From Fimenecus sp045633505 (lineage in GTDB: Bacteria > Bacillota > Clostridia > Oscillospirales > Acutalibacteraceae), in the NCBI GenBank assembly GCA_045633505.1, contig JAZQYK010000010.1:1-19498 (forward strand): a stretch of DNA of 19,498 bases. The letters are read 5' to 3'. Position 1 is the first letter of the stretch. Each line of letters starts with the position of its first letter. Shown here in pieces: positions 14,143 through 19,498 of the stretch. The position numbers and the translations under genes were made by a program. Below the pieces are notes generated by a model that had not been told where the DNA came from, made no database searches, and was given only the letters and a program-made list of their open reading frames with translations.

Positions 14143-14943
14143 ATGAAGTTTTTTGGTGGCTGTGATGTAGGTTCAACCTACACCAAATGCGTAATTTTAG
14201 ATGAAAACGGCAATATGGTTGCCAACGTTACAAACAGAAGTAAAATCAACCCTGTTCAGAGTGCAGAAATAGCTCTTGACGATGCAATCAGTCAGGTTGA
14301 CGGCTTGAATTCAGCAAAAGAGCTTACATATCTTATCGGTACAGGTTACGGCAGAAACAAAGTGCCGTTTGCAGACGAAAACATTTCTGAAATCAGTTGT
14401 CACGCTATGGGTGTGCACGTTACAAACCCAGAGGTTAAGGCAATTATAGACATCGGCGGTCAGGACGTTAAGGGCATTTCAATCGACACGGACGGCACGG
14501 TTAAAAACTTTGCTATGAATGACAAATGCGCCGCAGGTACGGGTCGTTTCTATGAGGCTATGGCTAACGCTTTTGAAATGACGTTGCCTGAATTTTCAAA
14601 ACTTTCGCTTAACGCTAAAAATACTATTCCGATTACTGCACAATGTACGGTTTTCGCTGAAAGTGAAGTTATCTCCCTCGTTGGTGAAGGCAAGCCTATG
14701 GACGAGATTGCCGCGGGTATTCAGTTGGCAGTTGCAAAGAGATGCTTTGTTATGGCTAAAAAAGCAGGTGCCGTTGACAGCATCACTCTTACCGGCGGTT
14801 GTGCTAAAAACGACGGTCTTAAAAAGGCAATCGAAAAAGTGCTTAAAATCAACGTTGTAGAGCTTAAAACCGACCCTCAGCTTATGGGTGCTTTGGGTGC
14901 TGCGGAATATGCTCGTCAAAAGGGACTTGCAAAGGTGAATTAA
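14143..14943 (+). CDS. HgdC-type activator ATPase of 2-hydroxyacyl-CoA dehydratase-like enzyme
   Basis: BadF/BadG/BcrA/HgdC-family ATPase, an ASKHA-fold homodimer that bridges one [4Fe-4S] cluster and couples ATP hydrolysis to delivery of a low-potential electron. The 266-residue protein has the phosphate loop GCDVGSTYTK (6-15), DIGGQD (103-108), the first cluster ligand Cys129 in NDKCAAGTGRF, the second Cys168 in AQCTVFAESE, and the C-terminal adenosine motif TGGCAKN. All key residues are intact. The ATG at 14143 sits behind AAGGAG; an in-frame GTG at 14113 lacks a ribosome site. It should be the electron donor for the two subunits encoded upstream. It is followed by a small membrane-protein gene after 1 bp. 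Confidence 0.93.
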   Translation: MKFFGGCDVGSTYTKCVILDENGNMVANVTNRSKINPVQSAEIALDDAISQVDGLNSAKELTYLIGTGYGRNKVPFADENISEISCHAMGVHVTNPEVKAIIDIGGQDVKGISIDTDGTVKNFAMNDKCAAGTGRFYEAMANAFEMTLPEFSKLSLNAKNTIPITAQCTVFAESEVISLVGEGKPMDEIAAGIQLAVAKRCFVMAKKAGAVDSITLTGGCAKNDGLKKAIEKVLKINVVELKTDPQLMGALGAAEYARQKGLAKVN

Positions 14944-14944
14944 G

Positions 14945-15100
14945 ATGGATATTATTTTAATAATTTTAGGTGTCATTCTTGCACTTTTTGTAATCACGTT
15001 TGCAATTTATTGGTTTAACCTTGATATGAAGCTAATCAGGGTTGTTTATGACTGGTTACAGAAGCATTATGACAAAATGAAAAGAGATAAAAAATTATAA
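14945..15100 (+). CDS. 51-aa single-span membrane protein
   Basis: A small open frame of 51 codons. Residues 3-24 form one hydrophobic helix (IILIILGVILALFVITFAIY), followed by a basic, aromatic tail with WLQKHYDKMKRDKKL at the end. The start ATG lies 1 bp after the activator stop, with AAAGGTG upstream. Its stop TAA overlaps the next ATG by one base (TAATG). Tight packing on both sides and an uninterrupted frame make it a real gene. The expected topology is a membrane anchor with the basic tail in the cytoplasm. I know no family for it. It might tether the redox complex to the membrane, but that is only inferred from the operon. Confidence 0.75.
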   Translation: MDIILIILGVILALFVITFAIYWFNLDMKLIRVVYDWLQKHYDKMKRDKKL

Positions 15101-15789
15101 TGAACTTTTTTAACTCCTTAATTGAAGAAACCGAAAAACTTATACTCCCCTTCAACAAAAGCCGTTATGATTTCAACAGTGCAAACGGTTGGAATGACGT
15201 GGGGTATAATCAGGTAATTCTTCAGCGTGACTCTGCCTTTGAGCTTAACGGTGCAGGTTTTAATCTTATTACTTCTTCGCCCGTATCCGACCAAATTTTA
15301 GTTGTCGGGGACGATTGCGACGCTATAAAAGACGACAGAAAATTCGCAAGAGTGTCAATCATTGAAATTGACTCGGTTGACGACGAGCAAAAGGCATATA
15401 ATTTAATAAGAAAAATCGAATACGTAAAATATCATTACTTCCCTGACGGATATATGATTAGAACCACCTCGCGTTCACACAAAGAAGCTGTCAGAATTTC
15501 AAAAACCGCAGTCAAAAACGGTTTAAACTTTGAAAAAGTGGGCAATTTGCTTATAAACAAATATAAGGAAATCCCCAGCGTTAAGGGTGTTAAAATTATT
15601 TTTATCACTCAGCCAAACGTTGATTTTGACAAGCTGATGGACATTGCAGAAAAGCAGGACGGCATCACAAAAACTCTTAATCACGTTATGAATACCGTGA
15701 ATTTTGACTGTGACACCTGCAATCTTAAAGCAGTTTGTGATGAGGTCGAGGGAATGAGAGAATTACATTTCAAATCAGCGATGAAATAA
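15100..15789 (+). CDS. Stand-alone AcsB (acetyl-CoA synthase) middle-domain-like protein
   Basis: A 229-residue protein with no full-length family that I recognise. Residues about 70-213 resemble the middle domain of acetyl-CoA synthase AcsB/CdhC. The clearest match is AVRISKTAVKNGLNFEKVG (130-148), corresponding to LRVSKDAVAKGFRF...G in Moorella AcsB as I recall it, followed by matching LLINKYKE and IIFIT segments. The C-terminus has Cys204-x2-Cys207-x5-Cys213, at the place where AcsB begins the ligands of its A-cluster cubane (C-x2-C-x8-C). The chain ends before the fourth ligand and the nickel-binding CGC. Thus it has the domain tied to CoA and subunit contacts but no complete A-cluster. 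It is last in the operon, its start overlapping the small membrane protein gene. Confidence 0.7.
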   Translation: MNFFNSLIEETEKLILPFNKSRYDFNSANGWNDVGYNQVILQRDSAFELNGAGFNLITSSPVSDQILVVGDDCDAIKDDRKFARVSIIEIDSVDDEQKAYNLIRKIEYVKYHYFPDGYMIRTTSRSHKEAVRISKTAVKNGLNFEKVGNLLINKYKEIPSVKGVKIIFITQPNVDFDKLMDIAEKQDGITKTLNHVMNTVNFDCDTCNLKAVCDEVEGMRELHFKSAMK

Positions 15790-15790
15790 A

Positions 15791-15830
15791 AAAATCTGTG
15801 TTACTAATTAAAGTAACACAGATTTTTATT
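15791..15830 (+). terminator. Terminator of the six-gene operon
   Basis: A 15-bp stem, AAAATCTGTGTTACT (15791-15805) with AGTAACACAGATTTT (15812-15826), has a 6-nt loop and is followed by T-rich sequence. It begins right after the stop codon of the last gene. Confidence 0.92.
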
Positions 15831-15834
15831 TGTC

Positions 15835-15919
15835 TTAAAACTGTGCGTAGCACAATAAAACTGCGAAGCAATATAACTCGCCGTAAGGCGAATAAAACTG
15901 TGCAAAGCACAATTATAAC
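15835..15919. repeat. Second hairpin array, linker ATAAAAC
   Basis: Four small hairpins follow one another: TGTGC-gta-GCACA (15842-15854), TGC-gaa-GCA (15862-15870), TCGCC-gtaa-GGCGA (15878-15891) and TGTGC-aaa-GCACA (15899-15911). They are separated by ATAAAAC, ATATAAC and ATAAAAC and flanked by TTAAAAC and TTATAAC. Stems vary, loops stay 3-4 nt and linkers are conserved. It lies between the operon terminator and the end of exoA, overlapping the exoA stop codon. The linker differs from that of the array at 3513-3708 and is not inverted. Confidence 0.82.
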
Positions 15920-16665
15920 TCAATTTCAATTCCAACAGGACAATGGTCGCTACCCATTATATCCGTATAAATCGTTGCTTCTTTAAGTTTTGGCGCAAGG
16001 CGGTCGGACACCACAAAATAGTCAATGCGCCACCCCACGTTCTTTTCTCTTGCATGGAACATATAGCTCCACCAGGAATACTGAATTTTTTCAGGATAAA
16101 GATAGCGGAAAGAGTCCGTAAATCCTGCGCTTAAAAGCTCTGTAAACTTGTTTCTTTCTTCGTCAGTAAATCCTGCATTGTGATGATTGGTTTTCGGGTT
16201 TTTAAGGTCAATTTCTTGGTGTGCAACGTTCAAATCTCCGCAATAAATCACAGGCTTTTTACTGTCAAGTCTCTGCATATATTCACGCAAAGCATCCTCC
16301 CAAGTCATACGATAATCAAGCCTTGTCAGTTCCCTTTGAGAGTTGGGTGTATAAACACAGAGAAGATAGAAGTTTTCATATTCAAGGGTGATTGCTCTGC
16401 CCTCACGGTCGTGTTCTTCAATGCCTAAGCCGTAAGTAACGTTTATCGGCTCCTGCTTTGCAAAAACGGCAGTACCCGAATATCCCTTCTTCTCGGCGCT
16501 GTACCAATACTGATGATAGTCGGGGGTTGAAAGTTCCGCCTGACCAGGTTGCATTTTTGTCTCCTGAATACAGAAAAAATCCGCATTTTCTTCTTTGAAG
16601 AACTCCTCAAAGCCTTTATTTAAACAAGCCCGAAAGCCGTTAACGTTCCAAGAAATGAATTTCAT
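15913..16665 (-). CDS. exoA: Exodeoxyribonuclease III (AP endonuclease)
   Basis: Base-excision-repair enzyme of the Xth/ExoA family; it cuts the DNA backbone at abasic sites and cleans 3' ends. The 250-residue protein carries the catalytic blocks in order: SWNVNG (5-10, Asn7), IQETK (33-37, metal-binding Glu35), VYTPNS (104-109, Tyr105), CGDLNVAH (142-149, Asp144 and Asn146), WRIDYF near 215, and GSDHCPV (238-244) with Asp240 and His241. The length is typical. The ATG at 16665 follows AAAGGA about 10 nt upstream. It is divergent from the GH31 gene. The stop codon lies in the last linker of the second hairpin array, so the array forms its 3' end region. Confidence 0.95.
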   Translation of the reverse strand: MKFISWNVNGFRACLNKGFEEFFKEENADFFCIQETKMQPGQAELSTPDYHQYWYSAEKKGYSGTAVFAKQEPINVTYGLGIEEHDREGRAITLEYENFYLLCVYTPNSQRELTRLDYRMTWEDALREYMQRLDSKKPVIYCGDLNVAHQEIDLKNPKTNHHNAGFTDEERNKFTELLSAGFTDSFRYLYPEKIQYSWWSYMFHAREKNVGWRIDYFVVSDRLAPKLKEATIYTDIMGSDHCPVGIEIEL

Positions 16666-16699
16666 ATATATTTTTCCTTTGCTTTTGTTTTATATGATT

Positions 16700-16728
16700 A
16701 TTTTAACATTTATTTTCAGAATATACAA
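16700..16728 (-). promoter_or_regulatory. Sigma-A promoter of exoA
   Basis: Minus-strand TTGTAT (16723-16728), a 17-bp spacer and TAAAAT (16700-16705) lie about 35 bp ahead of the exoA start. Confidence 0.65.
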
Positions 16729-16740
16729 CACCTATGTTTA

Positions 16741-16769
16741 TTGACTTTAATATGTTTTAGATATATAAT
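16741..16769 (+). promoter_or_regulatory. Sigma-A promoter of the GH31 gene
   Basis: TTGACT (16741-16746), exactly 17 bp and TATAAT (16764-16769). The TTG also opens an in-frame extension of the GH31 reading frame, which is rejected because it is part of the promoter. Confidence 0.88.
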
Positions 16770-16803
16770 TTATTCATATAAACTTTTAATTAAGGGGATA
16801 ATT

Positions 16804-19188
16804 ATGGATACTTATGCAAAGCGCTTTAAAATTGACTGTTCACCCGTTGCAAAAGCAGAGCAGACAATTGTCCGTGGCAACACAAGATTTACCGTTATTA
16901 CACCTTGCCTTTTAAGAGTTGAAAAGCAAAAAAACGGCAAGTTCTGTGACGAACCTACTCAAAGTGTATGGTTCAGAGATTTTTGCGAAACCTCATTTGA
17001 GCTCAAGGAAGCAAACGGAACAATCGAAATCAAAACCGAAAAAGCAACCTTCGTTTATTCACTTAACGGAAGCAAAATGAAAAGCATTACTTTAAGTGAC
17101 GGCAGAGTTAATACCAATTACAAGTCAGGCAACCTTAAAGGCACTTGCCGTACTCTTGATATTACAGCAGGTATTATCGTAATCGGCGACGGTGTTTGCT
17201 CAAAAGACGGTGTTGCAATTATTGACGACAGCAAAACTCTTGCAATCAAAGAGGACGGCACAATTCTTCCTCGCGAAAACAGTGAAACCGACCAATACTA
17301 TTTTGCCTACGGCAACGACTACATAGGCGCTACAACTGACCTTTATAAGCTGACAGGCAAAGTGCCGCTTATCCCCCGTTACGCTCTTTCTAACTGGTGG
17401 AGCAGATATAAGGCATATTCTCAAGAAGAATATCTTTCTCTTATGGACAAATTTAAAGAGGAAGAAGTGCCGATTACAGTTGCAACCGTTGATATGGACT
17501 GGCATTGGGTTGACATTAAGAAAAAATTCGGCAAGGATGCTCACAAAGCAGGTAATCACCTGAATTTTATGGAGTACGTCTATGATATCTGGTCTGTGGG
17601 TTGGACGGGTTACAGCTTTAATACCGACCTTTTTCCTGATTGGGAAGAGTTTTTAAGAAAACTCAAGGCTGACAATTACCACGTAACCTTCAACATTCAT
17701 CCATCAATGGGTGTACGTTGGTTTGAAAATCAATATGAAGATATGTGCAAGGCTATGGGCACTGACCCTAAAGAGAAAAAAGCCGTTGAATTTGATATTA
17801 CTGACAAGAAATTTACGGAAAACTATTTCGACATTCTTCACCGTCCGTTTGAAGAAAAGGGTGTTGACTTCTGGTGGATTGACTGGCAACAGGGCAAAAA
17901 CACAAAGGTCAAGGGTCTTGACCCATTGTGGGCACTTAACCACTATCATTTCCTTGACAATGCTAAAGACAATCACCGTCCGCTCATTCTTTCTCGTTTC
18001 TGCGGTGCAGGAAGTCAGCGCTATCCTTTAGGCTTTAGCGGTGACACAACTCAGACCTGGAAAAGCCTTGATTTCCAACCCGGATTTACTGCAACGTCAT
18101 CAAATATTGCTTATCCTTGGTGGAGCCACGATATCGGCGGTCACTGTATGGGCAAACACGACGACGAGCTTTATCTTCGCTGGGTACAATTAGGTATTTA
18201 CAGCCCCGTAATGAGACTTCACTCAACAAACAATGAATTTGCAGGTAAAGAGCCTTGGAATTATTGCGGTCCTGTTGAGAGAATTGCAAAGGATGCACTT
18301 CGTTTAAGACATAAACTGTTGCCGTATATCTACACAATGAATTATCGCACACATACTGAATGCAGAGCAATTTGTGAGCCGATGTATTATGCTTATCCTA
18401 CTGACGAAAATGCCTATAACTGCAAAAACGAATTTTTCTTTGGTACTGAAATGATTGTTGCTCCGATTACAGAGCATACGTCTTTAAAAACAAACCTTGC
18501 AGGCGTTAACGTGTGGATTCCTGAAGGAAGATACACCGATATTTTCACAGGCAGAATTTATGAGGGTAACAAATTCGTTAAAATGTATCGTGACATTGAG
18601 AATATTCCTGTATTGGCTCGTGAGGGCGCAATTATTCCAATGAGCGCAAACGACAGAACTAACGACTGTTCTAATCCTGCTACACTTGAGGTGCTTGTAT
18701 ATCGCGGCAACAATACCTTTACTCTTTATGAGGATGACGGCGAAACACTTTCATATCAGAATGGCGAATATCTTAAAACTGCATTCACAGTAAAAGAAGA
18801 CGGAAATAAGGTAACCTTCAAAATCGAAAAGGCAGAGGGTGACTCGTCAGTTGTACCGCAAAACAGAACTTACGTTATCAAACTGAAGGATATCGTTAAG
18901 GGCAAAGTTAACGCAAACGTTAATTTTGAAAAATCAGTTGATGATACTTTAGAAATCACGGTTACGGCAAGTCCCGACGATACCGTTGAAATCACTATTG
19001 ATAACTGTGAATATCTTCAGAACAAAGACAAGAAAAAGGAACTTACAAACGTAATTTCTAAATTCCAGATGTCAACAGACAAAAAAGGTATGATTTTTGG
19101 TAAATTTATCAAGAACGATGCACCGCTTGGAAATGTTCACAAGGATTTCAAAGGTCCGATTGAAGAAATTTTAAATCTTAAATACTAA
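16804..19188 (+). CDS. GH31 alpha-glucosidase-type glycoside hydrolase
   Basis: Retaining alpha-glycosidase of 794 residues without a signal peptide, so cytoplasmic. An N-terminal beta-sandwich (about 1-180) leads into the TIM barrel with PRYALSNWWSRYKAYSQ and DMDWHW. The nucleophile is Asp360 in FWWIDWQQG and the acid/base Asp414 in GFSGDT, followed by WWSHDIGGH. C-terminal beta domains follow, and a basic tail of about 50 residues ends the chain. Asp-Trp-Gln-Gln replaces the common Asp-Met-Asn-Glu after the nucleophile, marking a distinct GH31 branch. The ATG at 16804 follows AAGGGGAT. Probable substrates are alpha-glucosides, in line with the GH13-MFS operon; an alpha-xylosidase or other specificity cannot be ruled out from the sequence alone. 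Confidence 0.9.
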   Translation: MDTYAKRFKIDCSPVAKAEQTIVRGNTRFTVITPCLLRVEKQKNGKFCDEPTQSVWFRDFCETSFELKEANGTIEIKTEKATFVYSLNGSKMKSITLSDGRVNTNYKSGNLKGTCRTLDITAGIIVIGDGVCSKDGVAIIDDSKTLAIKEDGTILPRENSETDQYYFAYGNDYIGATTDLYKLTGKVPLIPRYALSNWWSRYKAYSQEEYLSLMDKFKEEEVPITVATVDMDWHWVDIKKKFGKDAHKAGNHLNFMEYVYDIWSVGWTGYSFNTDLFPDWEEFLRKLKADNYHVTFNIHPSMGVRWFENQYEDMCKAMGTDPKEKKAVEFDITDKKFTENYFDILHRPFEEKGVDFWWIDWQQGKNTKVKGLDPLWALNHYHFLDNAKDNHRPLILSRFCGAGSQRYPLGFSGDTTQTWKSLDFQPGFTATSSNIAYPWWSHDIGGHCMGKHDDELYLRWVQLGIYSPVMRLHSTNNEFAGKEPWNYCGPVERIAKDALRLRHKLLPYIYTMNYRTHTECRAICEPMYYAYPTDENAYNCKNEFFFGTEMIVAPITEHTSLKTNLAGVNVWIPEGRYTDIFTGRIYEGNKFVKMYRDIENIPVLAREGAIIPMSANDRTNDCSNPATLEVLVYRGNNTFTLYEDDGETLSYQNGEYLKTAFTVKEDGNKVTFKIEKAEGDSSVVPQNRTYVIKLKDIVKGKVNANVNFEKSVDDTLEITVTASPDDTVEITIDNCEYLQNKDKKKELTNVISKFQMSTDKKGMIFGKFIKNDAPLGNVHKDFKGPIEEILNLKY

Positions 19189-19196
19189 ATAAAAAG

Positions 19197-19228
19197 AACT
19201 CGGCTAAATAAAATTAGCCGAGTTTTTT
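19197..19228 (+). terminator. Terminator of the GH31 gene
   Basis: An 11-bp stem, AACTCGGCTAA (19197-19207) with TTAGCCGAGTT (19214-19224), has an ATAAAA loop and a following T run. Confidence 0.92.
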
Positions 19229-19296
19229 ATTATGCCATTATTTATAACAAATTTGAATTTGTCGGGATGTTTATGACACCAATATGGTCGGTTCTC

Positions 19297-19344
19297 GGCT
19301 CCCCTGAAAGGGGAGCTGTCGAGGGTATGCGAGACTGAGGGGTT
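19297..19344 (-). repeat. Two-hairpin dispersed repeat, copy B
   Basis: On the minus strand it reads AACCCCTCAGTC, a variable segment ending in GAC, then GCTCCCCT-TTC-AGGGGAGC (19316 to 19298). It matches copy A in both constant parts; the variable hairpin is poorly paired here. Confidence 0.8.
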
Positions 19345-19360
19345 TGTTGTTTTATTGAAT

Positions 19361-19428
19361 AACCCCTCTGTCACTTCGTGACATCTCCCCTTTCAGGGGA
19401 GACAAGAGGGTGATATCACCATACAAAA
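19361..19428 (+). repeat. Two-hairpin dispersed repeat, copy C
   Basis: AACCCCTC, hairpin 1 TGTCAC-TTC-GTGACA (19369-19383), hairpin 2 TCTCCCCT-TTC-AGGGGAGA (19384-19402), CAAGA, and CATACAAAA at 19420-19428. It faces away from copy B, with their AACCCC ends only 16 bp apart. Confidence 0.82.
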
Positions 19429-19498
19429 GAGCCCGACAAACTTCAATTTGTCAAATCCTGAACGATGAAAGCAAGACAGTCCCAATATTTTATTCAAC

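Larger units (their letters stand above)
19253..19446. repeat. Inverted ends enclosing repeat copies B and C
   Basis: TTGAATTTGTCGGG (19253-19266) and CCCGACAAACTTCAA (19432-19446) are inverted copies differing by one inserted base. They bracket the two two-hairpin repeats. Such ends could mark a miniature mobile element of about 194 bp. The remaining bases from 19447 to 19498 show nothing I can assign. Confidence 0.5.

Noticed and set aside
11279..14943. Standard amino-acid-fermentation dehydratase (2-hydroxyglutaryl- or lactoyl-CoA)
   Set aside because: Subunit lengths are atypical and no CoA-transferase, 2-hydroxyacid dehydrogenase or acyl-CoA dehydrogenase lies beside it; I therefore kept a family-level name only.
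10502..15789. Wood-Ljungdahl CODH/ACS cluster
   Set aside because: Only a CooC-like ATPase and an AcsB-like fragment are present. No cooS/acsA, acsC, acsD or complete acsB is found, and the nickel site of ACS is missing.
16741..16803. TTG-initiated extension of the GH31 protein
   Set aside because: It covers the -35 and -10 boxes and the ribosome site; the ATG at 16804 is well placed.

Overview
The window looks like chromosome from a low-to-moderate G+C, Gram-positive anaerobe of the class Clostridia, most likely a gut Oscillospiraceae/Ruminococcaceae-type bacterium. This is inferred from strong GGAGG-type ribosome binding sites, textbook sigma-A promoters with 17-bp spacers, the gene families present (ECF vitamin transporter, type III pantothenate kinase, 2-hydroxyacyl-CoA dehydratase-like enzymes, PflA-type radical SAM enzyme), and palindromic intergenic repeats of a kind common in that group. 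No tRNA, rRNA, CRISPR array or transposase gene was seen.

Left part (1-5780): cysK (+) is convergent with a mscL-proC pair (-) at a shared terminator. Upstream of mscL lie a PflX-like radical SAM gene (-), a 196-bp array of eight small hairpins separated by a 7-bp linker, and a divergent pair made of a small XRE regulator (-) and a Cys-rich 69-aa protein (+). The pair shares a compact promoter/operator region. Next come coaX and an ECF S-component (+), which together suggest pantothenate salvage into CoA.

Middle (5783-10389): an alpha-glucoside block on the minus strand. It consists of a GH13 oligo-1,6-glucosidase-type enzyme, an MFS sugar transporter 12 bp behind it, a terminator, and a second MFS transporter paralogous to the first. 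The GH13 promoter carries a 9-bp inverted repeat that looks like an operator. A GH31 glucosidase (16804-19188, +) probably acts on related sugars.

Right-middle (10435-15826): the most unusual part. One promoter drives six genes: a CooC-like P-loop ATPase with a CXC metal motif, two 2-hydroxyacyl-CoA dehydratase-like subunits (401 and 509 aa), their HgdC-type [4Fe-4S] activator ATPase, a 51-aa single-span membrane protein, and a 229-aa protein. The last resembles only the middle domain of acetyl-CoA synthase (AcsB) plus the start of its iron-sulfur motif. No CODH, complete ACS, CoA-transferase or acyl-CoA dehydrogenase gene is present. The set looks like an uncharacterised ATP-driven low-potential redox system, probably acting on a CoA compound or a metal/corrinoid partner; this role is inferred.

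Right end (15791-19498): the operon terminator, a second hairpin array with a different linker, exoA (-), GH31 (+) with its terminator, and a gene-free 300-bp tail. The tail holds two inverted copies of a two-hairpin repeat whose third copy lies between cysK and proC.
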